A stretch of DNA of 64,000 nt from Rattus norvegicus. Lineage: Eukaryota > Chordata > Mammalia > Rodentia > Muridae. Position 1 is the first letter of the stretch, and each line of letters starts with the position of its first letter. This document shows, in pieces, positions 12,652-22,215 of the stretch. Where the stretch lies: positions 23,215,001 through 23,279,000 of the forward strand of contig NC_086028.1 of NCBI RefSeq assembly GCF_036323735.1, written 5' to 3'. A program made the position numbers and the translations under genes. Below the pieces are notes generated by a model. The model saw nothing but the letters and a program-made list of their open reading frames with translations. It searched no databases and was not told where the DNA came from.

Positions 12652-12785
12652 CTATGGTTTTAACAGAGAAAGTTCCATGCCCCAGGCTCATGTGTTACCT
12701 GTTTGGTTCCCCACTGGTGTCACTGTTTGAGGAGGTCCTAAAAAATAGGAGCTGGTCTACTGGAGGAATTAGATTATGCCTAATT
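12652..12785 (+). repeat. Fragment of an abundant rodent interspersed repeat (LTR/MaLR-like)
   Basis: The order of blocks (atgccccaggctcatgtgtt, tttggttccccactggtgtc, ctgtttgaggagg, ctactggagga) fits a common rodent repeat related to the one at 42299-42645. The family is uncertain. Confidence 0.45.
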
Positions 12786-12823
12786 CCTACTACCATAGTT
12801 TTATTATAAATTGTTACTGTATT

Positions 12824-12824
12824 T

Positions 12825-12904
<80 letters not shown>
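12824..12904. repeat. Compound (GT)n-(GA)n microsatellite
   Basis: About 13 GT units run directly into about 27 GA units. Confidence 0.97.
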
Positions 12905-12906
<2 letters not shown>

Positions 12907-13794
12907 ACGCGCACACATGCCTGCATGGGTCTTTATGTGTGTAGCCTGCCTGGTTAGAATCACTTCTCGCTTTTCACTACTATCAGTAGAGAACTCAAAT
13001 CGGCTATTGAAGGATGTTAGGAAAGAACTGGAAAAACCCAAGTTGGAAAGAGATCAATTTCCCTTCCAGTCCTGGTTCACTAATCCCTTCTGAGGTCACA
13101 GGAGCGCTGTTGCTTTTACGTTCAGCTCTTCCTCACATTGCTCTTCTCACATTTCCTCTTGCAAAGGAGAAGTTCTAAATTTTCGGAAGCTCGTGGCCTC
13201 TTAGTCACACCTACTCTTTTCATAAAAATCTCCTTCATTCTTCCTTCTTTTGCTTCTGTCGTATGTCTCATCTACCACTGACCTTATAGTGATTAGTGTA
13301 ATAACCTTTTTGCTATCTTTAGACAAAAAGGGGGTGTCTTTCTCTTCCTTTATGCTTTTACATGTCTGTTTTCCACACAAGTCCAATTCTATCTTGTCAT
13401 TCACTGGATGGTACACATCATTGCAGATCCAACTGATGTATAGTCCTTCCAGGAAGATTTAAAGTCCATATAATTTTTCATTGACTAACATCTCAGACCT
13501 AACTTTCTGGAGTACCTTTATATTGTTTGATAATTCTGTACATACATAGAATGTGCTTTGATGAAATCTACCTCTCTTCTTCCCTTTTAACTTCTTCTTT
13601 ACGTCCCCCGCCACATTTTCTTCTCAACGTCTGGGCCCTATTTTAATATTCATTGAACTCAATTAGCATTGCCTGTATGTGGGTAGGTGTGGAACCATCT
13701 ACAGGTCAATTTATAAAAGGTCTCATCCTTGAAATAAATGGACTGCCCCTTGCCTAGCATCCATTAATGTTGAAATTTGGTCTTTTGTTGTCTA
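12905..13794. other. Unique-looking DNA, nothing recognised
   Basis: No gene or repeat is supported. Short open frames on both strands lack recognisable domains. Confidence 0.4.
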
Positions 13795-14097
13795 TCGTAA
13801 TGCTAAGTGCAGACCCCAGGACCTGGTTGTCCCAGAGAAGTGACCCTAAGGTATTTCTGATTGGTAAATAAAGATGCCAAGAGCTAATAGCTGCGAAGAA
13901 GAGACACAGGTGGGTTTGAGGTCTCCTAGGCTTGGAGTCTGAGGAGAAGCACAAGAGAGAAGAAGGTATGGGAAGAAGAAGGAATAGCTACCATGGATCT
14001 ATAGAACATGCTCCTAAGGGATGGCCAATTAAAGTTTAGAGCAGCACAGATGAAAAGTATATATTAACTCAGAGTTATCGATAGAAAAGTAGATTCT
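13795..14097 (+). repeat. LTR-like repeat, copy 2, 5' part (interrupted by L1)
   Basis: It matches 6236-6480 in block order (aatgctaagtgcagacccc, cctggttgt, attggtaaataaagatgcc, cacaggtgggtttgaggtc). The sequence stops at the L1 insertion and resumes at 17396, after the duplicated target site. It is probably a rodent ERV solo LTR; the family is not certain. Confidence 0.55.
14085..14097. repeat. Target-site duplication, left copy
   Basis: The 13-base sequence aaaagtagattct is repeated exactly at 17383-17395, at the end of the L1 A-rich tail. This fixes the borders of the insertion. Confidence 0.93.
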
Positions 14098-16646
14098 ATG
14101 CAGGAAATGGACAATTTCCTAGACAGATACCAGGTACAGAAGTTAAATCAGGAACAGATAAACCAGTTAAACAACCCCATAACTCCTAAGAAAATAGAAG
14201 CAGTCATTAAAGGTCTCCCAACCAAAAAGAGCCCAGGTCCAGACGGGTTTGGTGCAGAATTCTATCAGACCTTCATAGAAGACCTCATACCAATATTATC
14301 CAAACTATTCCACAAAATTGAAACAGATGGAGTACTACCGAATTCCTTCTATGAAGCCACAATTACTCTTATACCTAAACCACACAAAGACCCAACAAAG
14401 AAAGAGAACTTCAGACCAATTTCCCTTATGAATATCGACGCAAAAATACTCAATAAAATTCTGGCAAACCGAATCCAAGAGCACCTCAAAACAATCATCC
14501 ACCATGATCAAGTAGGCTTCATCCCAGGCACGCAAGGATGGTTTAATATACGGAAAACCATCATCGTGATCCATTATATAAACAAACTGAAAGAACAAAA
14601 CCACATGATCATTTCATTAGATGCTGAGAAAGCATTTGACAAAATTCAACACCCCTTCATGATAAAAGTCCTGGAAAGAATTGGAATTCGCAGCCCATAC
14701 CTAAACATAGTAAAAGCCATATACAGCAAACCAGTTGCTAACATTAAACTAAATGGAGAGAAACTCGAAGCAATCCCACTAAAATCAGGGACTAGACAAG
14801 GCTGCCCACTCTCTCCCTACTTATTCAATATAGTTCTTGAAGTTCTAGCCAGAGCAATCAGACAACAAAAGGAGGTCAAGGGGATACAGATCGGAAAGAA
14901 GAAGTCAAAATATCACTATTTGCAGATGACATGATAGTATATTGAAGTGATCCAAAACGTTCCACTAGAGAAATACTAGAGCTGATAAACAACTTCAGCA
15001 AAGTGGCTGGGTATAAAATTAACTCAAATAAATCAGTAGCCTTCCTCTACACAAAAGAGAAACAAGCCGAGAAAGAAATTAGGGAAGCAACACCCTTCAT
15101 AATAGACCCAAATAATATAAAGTACCTCGGTGTGACTTTAACCAAGCAACTAAAAGATCTGTACAATAAGAACTTCAAGACACTGAAGAAAGAAATTGAA
15201 GAAGACCTCAGAAGATGGAAAGATCTCCCATGCTCATGGATTGGCAGGATTGATATAGTAAAAATGGCCATTCTACCAAAAGCGATCTACAGATTCAATG
15301 CAATCCCCATCAAAATACCAATCCAATTCTTCAAAGGGTTAGACAGAACAATTTGCCAATTCATCTGGAATAACAAAAAACCCAGGATAGCTAAAACTAT
15401 CCTCAACAATAAAAAGACTTCAGGCAGAATCACTATCCCTGAACTCAAGCAGTATTACAGAGCAATAGTGATAAAAACTGCATGGTATTGGTACAGAGAC
15501 AGACAGATAGACCAATGGAATAGAATTGAAGACCAAGAAATGAACCCACATACCTATGTTCACTTGATTTTTGACAAAGGAGCCAAAACCATCCAATGGA
15601 AAAAAGATAGCATTTTCAGCAAATGGTGCTGGTTCAACTGGAGGTCAACATGTAGAAGAATGCAGATCGATCCATGCTTATCACCCTGTACAAAGCTTAA
15701 GTCCAAGTGGATCAAGGACCTTCACATCAAACCAGATACACTCAAACTAATAGAAGAAAAAGTAGGGAAGCATCTGGAACACATGGGCACTAGAAAAAAT
15801 TTCCTGAACAAAACACCAATGGCTTATGCTCTAAGATCAAGAATCGACAAATGGGATCTCATAAAACTGCAAAGCTTCTGTAAGGCAAAGGACACCGTGG
15901 TTAGGACAAAACAGCAACCAACAGATTGGGAAAAGATCTTTACCAATCCTACAACAGATAGAGGCCTTATATCCAAAATATACAAAGAACTCAAGAAGTT
16001 AGACCGCAGGGAGTCAAATTACCCTATTAAAAAATGGGGTTCAGAGCTAAACAAAGAATTCACAGCTGTGGAATGCCGAATGGCTGAGAAACACCTAAAG
16101 AAATGTTCAACATCTTTAGTCAAAAGGGAAATGCAAATCACAACAACCCTGAGATTTCACCTCACACCAGTGAGAATGGCTAAGATCAAAAACTCAGGTG
16201 ACAGCAAATGCTGGCGAGGATGTGGAGAAAGAGGAACACTCCTCCATTGTTGGTGGGATTGCAGACTGGTACAACCATTCTGGAAATCAGTCTGGAGGTT
16301 CCTCAGAGAATTGGACATTGAACTGCCTGAGGATCCAGCTATACCTCTCTTGGGCATATACCCAAAAGATGCCCCAACATATAAAAAAGACACGTGCTCC
16401 ACTATGTTCATAGCAGCCTTATTTATAATAGCCAGAAGCTGGAAAGAACCCAGATGCCCTTCAACAGAGGAATGGATACAGAAAATATGGTACATCTACA
16501 CAATGGAATATTACTCAGCTATCAAAAACAATGACTTCATGAAATTCGTAGGCAAATGGTTGGAACTGGAAAATATCATCCTGAGTGAGGTAACCCAATC
16601 ACAGAAAAGCACACATGGTATGCACTCATTGATAAGTGGCTATTAG
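14098..16646 (+). pseudogene. L1 ORF2 (reverse transcriptase and C-terminal domain), truncated and frameshifted
   Basis: L1 ORF2p is an endonuclease/reverse transcriptase that copies L1 and SINE RNA into chromosomal nicks. This copy lacks the endonuclease domain. The first open piece (14098-14934) carries RT motifs including [51 protein letters not shown] and [14 protein letters not shown] one-base deletion relative to the copy at 1-2553, within the purine run at about 14893-14903, shifts the frame just before the catalytic FADD box, which is intact in the other frame at 14919-14930. An in-frame TGA follows at 14943-14945. From 14946 the frame is open to the stop at 16644 and holds the C-terminal cysteine/histidine cluster (CWRGC, then LLHCWWDC, about 16208-16263). 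There is no start of its own, so it is not expected to make a functional protein. Confidence 0.95.
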
Positions 16647-17216
16647 CCCAAATGCTTGAATTACCCTAGATGCCTAGAACAAACGAAACTCAAGACGGAT
16701 GATCAAAATGTGAATGCTTCACTCCTTCTTTAAAAGGGGAACAAGAATACCCTTGGCAGGGAATAGAGAGGCAAAGATTAAAACAGACACAGAAGGAACA
16801 CCCATTCAGAGCCTGCCCCACATGTAGCCCATACATATACAGCCATCCAATTAGACAAGATGGATGAAGCAAAGAAGTGCAGGCTAACAGGAACCGGATG
16901 TAGATCTCACCTGAGAGACACAGCCAGAATACAGCAAATCCAGTGGCGAATGCCAGCAGCAAACCACTGAACTGAGAATAGGACCCCCATTGAAGGAATC
17001 AGAGAAAGAACTGGAAGAGCTTGAAGGGGCTCGAGACCCCATATGAACAACAATGCCAAGCAACCAGAGCTTCCAGGGACTAAGCCACTACCTAAAGACT
17101 ATACATGGACTGACCCTGGACTCTGACCTCATAGGTAGCAATGAATATCCTAGTAAGAGCACCAGTGGAAGGGGAAGCCCTGGGTCCTGCTAAGACTGAA
17201 CCCCCAGTGAACTAGA

Positions 17217-17296
17217 TTGTTGGGGGGGGCAGCAATGGGAGGAGGATGGGGAGGGGAACACCCACAAAGAAGGGGAGGGGGAGGGATTAGGGGGAT
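17217..17296 (+). other. G-rich polypurine tract in the L1 3' UTR
   Basis: Several runs of three or more guanines (including one of eight) sit within about 80 bp, a pattern that can form a G-quadruplex and that is known for L1 3' UTRs. Weaker versions are seen in the other L1 3' UTRs in the window. Confidence 0.75.
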
Positions 17297-17382
17297 GTTT
17301 GCCCCAAAACCAGGAAAGGGAATAACACTCGAAATGTAAATAAGAAATACTCATGTTAATAAAAAAGTAAATAAATAAATAA

Positions 17383-17395
17383 AAAAGTAGATTCT
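17383..17395. repeat. Target-site duplication, right copy
   Basis: Exact repeat of 14085-14097. The exact left edge is blurred by the adjoining A run of the L1 tail. Confidence 0.92.
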
Positions 17396-17560
17396 AACAG
17401 CATAGAGTTAGGCATCTGCCCAGCTTTTGTACTACCTAGGGCTTACTATAAATATAAAGGCTGTGTGTGTATTTTTTCTGGGAACTAAATGGTCTAAAGT
17501 TTATACTCACTCCTCTGCAATAATTCCTTTATTGACTACTTGTAAAAGAGTATCAAAGGA
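17396..17560 (+). repeat. LTR-like repeat, copy 2, 3' part
   Basis: This is the continuation of the 13795-14097 element beyond the L1 insertion. It contains a gttaggcatctgcccagc block and a gtgtgtgtattttttctggga block that resemble the 3' part of rodent ERV LTRs. The right border is approximate. Confidence 0.45.
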
Positions 17561-17583
17561 TCTACTTGAACATTTCTGAGAAT

Positions 17584-17597
17584 GAAAACCTAAATCA
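17584..17597. repeat. Target-site duplication, left copy
   Basis: The 14 bases gaaaacctaaatca recur exactly at 18431-18444 and bracket the L1 between them. Confidence 0.93.
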
Positions 17598-18430
17598 GGC
17601 AAATGGATGGAACTAGAAAATGTCATCCTGAGTAAGGTAACCTAATCACAAAAGTACACACATGGTATATACTCACTGATAAGTGGATATTAGCCCAAAA
17701 GCTAGGATTACCCAAGATACAATCCACGGACGACATGAAGCTCAAGAAGAAAGTTGACCAAAGTGCGAATGCTTCAGTCCTTCTTAGAAGGGGGAAAATA
17801 TTCATAGGAGGAGATACAGAGACAAAGTTTGGAGCAGAGATTGAACAAATAGCCATTCAGAGCCTGTCCCATCTGGGGATCCAGCCCATATACATAAGGC
17901 CACCAAACCCAGACAACATTGCTGATGCCAAGAGGTGCATGATGACAGGAGCCTGATACAGTTTTCTCCTGAGAGGCTCTACCAGAGCATGACAAATACA
18001 GAAGTGAATGCTCACAGCCAACCATTGAACTGAGAATGGGGTTCCTATTAGAGGAGTTAGAGAAAGGATTGAAGGAGCTAACGAGGATTGCAACCCCTTA
18101 AGAACAACAATACCAGCCAACCACTGCTCTTAGGGACTAAACAACCATCCAAAGAGTACACATGGACAGACCATGGCTCCAGCTGCTTATGTAGCAGAGG
18201 ATGGCCTTTTGTTAGGTAACAATGGGAGGAAAAGCCCTTGGTCCTGCCAAGACTGGACCCTCCAGTGTAGGGGAATATCAGGATGGGGAGGCAGGAAGGG
18301 ATGGGGTGGTTGAGTGGGGGAACACCCTCATAGAAGAAGGGGGGGAATGGGATAGGGGGTTTATGGTTGGGAAACCAGGAAAGGGGATAACATTTGAGAT
18401 GTAAATAAAAAAAATCCTCCCTGAAAAGAA
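17598..18430 (+). mobile_element. Short 5'-truncated L1
   Basis: It starts inside the last ~35 codons of ORF2 (ggcaaatggatggaactag, matching 16552 onward), passes the ORF2 end at about 17690, and carries a full 3' UTR with the ctgacaggagcctgat-type block, gtagcagaggatggcc and a final acatttgagatgtaaataaa signal. The coding remnant has a premature stop. Exact 14-base duplications flank it. The start is 203 bp downstream of the previous L1 target site. Confidence 0.95.
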
Positions 18431-18444
18431 GAAAACCTAAATCA
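18431..18444. repeat. Target-site duplication, right copy
   Basis: Exact repeat of 17584-17597, directly after the A-rich L1 end. Confidence 0.93.
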
Positions 18445-19741
18445 AAATTATACATATTGGAATATCAGTTCTGTCATGGAAAAGAAGTATTAACTGGGAA
18501 CTATAGAAAACATTTTTCTAGAATATTTTGTTATGAAATACATGATAGTTAAATCGATGTGTGCACAGGCAATAAGCCATCAAGCTGACAAAGTATTCAC
18601 CGGAATTGTTATTCATTGTATAGCATTTTAAAACAAACAATAGATCTGTCTGTCTTACAGTTTCTGTGTAACTTGGGAAGAGAAGGAATTTTTATTCACC
18701 TTTTTCAGAGTTTATCAAGGTGCCCAGGAAAATTGGGCACATTAGTTTCTTAAAAAAGCAAAGCAAAGCAAAACAAGCAAACAAAAAAACAACTGGTGAG
18801 TGGATATGTAAATATTCTCTTCTGTGAGTAGTCTTTCATCAGTGCATTCTTAGCTGAAGACGAGGGAAAACTGGCAGGGATAGAAAGATTACTCCTCGGT
18901 TATTTTGTGACCAATTCTAAAACAGAAAGTGGAAAGCAGCTAGTAAGATTGTAGAAGACAATGGAATATGCAAACCAATTAAGGATTCTGAACGAAGCCT
19001 GAGTGTACAGCAATGCTTCAATAACGTAGATCACTGAACAGCTCAGCAAATACCTGCACCCATCTGCGTTCTGTCTTCTCTTACACTGAAGACATTTCCC
19101 CAAAGGCTAATAAACAGTGAGTACATCCCTGAAGAGTGGGGAAGGGTACATTAAGTGCCAGCTGTATATACGCTCTCGAGATTCCTGCTTGAACACAAAA
19201 TTTATAATCTTAAAAGACATAAAGATCTCAAGAAAAATAAAAGTACCTTGTTGGTTAGGGTTTTCAGTACTCCCCTGGAATGCATATGCAGTCTTACTGT
19301 TTGTCAGAGGAAAAATACTTAATTCTGAGGAAAACACATGAAAAATGACATCTTTACTTTCAGGAAGCCTGAAGTCTGAAAACATGGAGGTAATTATATT
19401 CTCAAAGGGTAAAATAATAATGACGGATAATAGAAACAGGAAAGCAACATGTTAAAAACTCAGAATAGATTTCCGTGTGAGAGCTTGGAGGAAACACTAG
19501 AAAACTATAATAATTTGCTCAGTATCTTCAACTAATTGGATAAGGCCTACTGATGTTGTATAGGAAAATTGTTTCCTTTTGAAAATATTTTAAAATTTCA
19601 ATCACTTCTACTATACCTTACAAGAATACCTTCGATCAGTGTTTGACCAAATAACTGGGAAATGTGTCTAGCATGTATTATTAATCTTCATTAGAAGTCA
19701 AGTTGGTAAGGTAAGTACCCGGAGCTTTAAAAGACCATGCA
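18445..19741. other. Unique-looking DNA, nothing recognised
   Basis: No exon or clear repeat is seen, apart from a small A-rich (AAAGC)n-like run near 18757-18790. Confidence 0.4.
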
Positions 19742-19853
19742 TGTGTATGTATGTATGTATGTATGTATGTATGTATGTATGTATGTATAGATAGATATAG
19801 ATATAGATATAGATATAGATATAGATATAGATATAGATATAGATATAGATATA
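19742..19853. repeat. Compound (TATG)n-(AGATAT)n microsatellite
   Basis: About eleven TATG units are followed directly by about ten AGATAT hexamers. Confidence 0.96.
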
Positions 19854-21030
19854 TGATAAATAGATAATGTGACCATAACGTACCCAAATACTTTGTGGTG
19901 GGAGAGTGAAAACTTGACTGAAATATTGAGTCTGTAAGCTTTTACTTCATGCTTTTTCTGCTAGTGTGTCTCTAATACTCTTTCCACCGGAAAATGTCTT
20001 TCTCTTTTTCATCAGATGAAATTCCCCTGCTTTGCTTTTGGTTCTGTTTTTACAAATGTTGTGATAGTGCTCAGCCTGTATTTCAAACTTTGAAAACTTA
20101 TCAACAGACTTTACTGTTTCTGCTTCTTGACAACAATGAAAGCCCAAGAACCATGATGCGACGGTCAGACCAGGGGACCCGAGCAGCAGAACAGGTTCCA
20201 TTCTCAGAGGTATGATTGGCGTACACTCCTCCTATGGATCGTGCTGTGCCTCCCTTGGGACCTCAACAGGAACGTTTTATTGCCCATTAAATATTGGTTG
20301 ATATGGACCCACTTTCAGCATTTCTATTTTATAGCTTTTTATCACACACCTTTCTACACCATTCACCTCCTACCTTATCACGCGTGATTTAAAAGAAACT
20401 GTGTGTGTTCATTCTTCTGATTAAGGAATCCTATTGCACAAACACACAAAGGATATGACCAGCATGACTAAAACAGCTAATGAATCTGGCTGTTCTCAGC
20501 TCATTCTCACTAAATCGGGCTCCACAGACCACTGTTAAAAAAAAAGTGTTCTGTACTTCAAGAACCATAATTGTTTCACATTTACAATTCATAACCAATG
20601 ACCGCAGGGTGCTGACTCTAGTTAATCCTCACAGAATAGTGGATATTGATGCTGTGGGGTAGGGGTACAGCAAAGTCATCTGTCATTTGAAATACTCCTT
20701 TGGGAAGCTCCTCACGCAAATAATGCTCTGAAAGGCAGCCTTGGAAGCCTGCATATGGCCTTCCTCCCAAACCGTGAGAGAGGAAAAGAGTAAAGATTTG
20801 AGATACCTTGATGCTGGATATGCAAAGGGGTAAGAGTTCAAGCTACCTCCCTTCCTAGGTTGACTTAAAGATGTGTAAGTTCTGAGAAACTTCTATATTT
20901 TAACTCGTTTGTTTAGGGAACAAGTGGTTTATGGCAAAATTTCCAGGTGCCCCAGCTATATTAATTGCTCAGTTTTAAAAGTTATGATATTAAATATTAA
21001 CATTAAGATAACATAGGCATATATATAAAT
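19854..21030. other. Unique-looking DNA, weak exon-like stretch only
   Basis: Around 20130-20215 the sequence is less AT-rich and an open frame runs to a donor-like cagaggtatg. No good acceptor or domain supports an exon. Confidence 0.3.
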
Positions 21031-21055
21031 ACACACACGTGCACGCATGTGTGAG

Positions 21056-21098
<43 letters not shown>
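21031..21098. repeat. (CA)n microsatellite
   Basis: An imperfect CA/CG-rich start passes into a pure CA array at about 21060-21098. Confidence 0.95.
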
Positions 21099-21100
<2 letters not shown>

Positions 21101-21710
21101 TGTTTTATTGATTCTCTTCCCTTTCTGCCCTAACTCCTACTGTTGGCCACCAGGCTTCTGATTTCTAGAACTCTTTCCCTTTAACCTCACATATCTTCTT
21201 CTTCTATCTATCTACCATTTTCCCCCTTCTTCGTACTTCCTCATGGCCTCATTTCCTTTCTCACAGTCTTTTCTATATATATTCCTGATTTATGATATGC
21301 ATGATACATATATACAAACATCCATACATATGAGTCAAGAATTCCTATGTGAATGGAAAGAATCACTATTAGATTCTCTGAGTATGGTATACTTACAATC
21401 CTTATACACGAATACAGTCTTTTTGTATATTATCACATTTTTAAAAGGTACATTCAGTCTTTGATAGAAATCTCAGCAGGTAGCAACGGCTACCTCCACT
21501 GTGACATCAATAGCATGACACATTAGAAACTCCAGGTAGGACAGAAAGTCCTTTGTAGACAAACCTCAAAGTTCTATATCTGAGTAGTTGTAAATACTTT
21601 TTTTTTTTTTTACAAAAAACGCATACTAATTTCCATAGTGGTTGCATCAATTTGTCTTCCCACAACCTTGAATAATTGTTCCTTTTGCTGTTGATCCTAA
21701 CTTGAATTTA
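21099..21710. other. Unique-looking DNA, nothing recognised
   Basis: T-rich and C-rich sequence with an 11-base or longer T run near 21599-21611. No gene is supported. Confidence 0.4.
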
Positions 21711-21723
21711 TCTTTTCTTCTTT

Positions 21724-21778
<55 letters not shown>

Positions 21779-21948
21779 CCTTCCCTCCCTCCCTCCCTCC
21801 CTCTTTCCCTCCCTCCCTCTTTCCTTCCTTCCTTTCTGTCCTTCTTTCTTTCTTTCTTTCTTTCTTTTTTCTCCTTCCCTCCCTCCCTCCCTCTTTCCCT
21901 CCCTCCCTCTTTCCTTCCTTCCTTTCTGTCCTTCTTTCTTTCTTTTTT
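21711..21948. repeat. Homopyrimidine tract with an internal duplicated block
   Basis: TTTC repeats pass into CCCT and TTCC repeats. A block starting at 21777 is repeated from 21871 (94 bp later), including the same interruption ctttctgtcc. Only two guanines, at 21838 and 21928, break 238 bp of pyrimidine. The Lys/Glu/Arg/Gly-rich frames on the minus strand are artefacts of this tract. Confidence 0.95.
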
Positions 21949-22085
21949 GATGTTAGCAATTCTTACTGCAGTGAGATGCAATATCACTTTTATATTTGCA
22001 TCTTCCCTGATGCATAGTGATGTCCAAGACTTTAAAGATTTTAGATAGTTATTTGTATTTTTCTTCAAAGAACTGGATATTTAAG

Positions 22086-22208
22086 ACCAGGTCGTGATGG
22101 TACACGCCTTTTTTCACAGAACTTTGAAGGTAGAAGTAAGTGGATCTCTGTGTGTTTGAGGCCATTCTCATCTACTGATAGAATACCAGGCCAGTCAGGG
22201 CTACTGTT
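22086..22208 (+). mobile_element. B1 SINE (7SL-derived), diverged
   Basis: It shows the B1 order: ggtcgtgatggtacacgcct, then a diverged centre, gtggatctctgtg, gtttgaggcca, and ccaggccagtcagggctac. The A-rich tail is lost. Confidence 0.85.
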
Positions 22209-22215
22209 CTTGCAT

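Larger units (their letters stand above)
14098..17382 (+). mobile_element. Rat-type L1, 5' truncated, near-intact ORF2 3' half
   Basis: The element begins inside ORF2, upstream of the reverse transcriptase core, and runs through the ORF2 stop at 16644-16646, a 3' UTR with a G-rich polypurine tract (about 17217-17296), the gaaatgtaaataagaaata terminal block and an A-rich tail to 17382. The 5' UTR, ORF1 and ORF2 endonuclease domain are absent. Exact 13-base duplications flank it (14085-14097 and 17383-17395), the hallmark of target-primed reverse transcription. It is far less decayed than other L1 pieces here, so it is likely the youngest L1 in the window. It lies within an LTR-like repeat in the same orientation. 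Confidence 0.96.

Noticed and set aside
16157..16495. 112-codon minus-strand frame inside the L1
   Set aside because: It is antisense to L1 ORF2, and the same shadow appears opposite the decayed L1 at 1375-1662.
21697..22068. Lys/Glu/Arg-rich minus-strand frame of 123 codons
   Set aside because: Produced by the TTTC/CCCT tract and the neighbouring B1 sequence.
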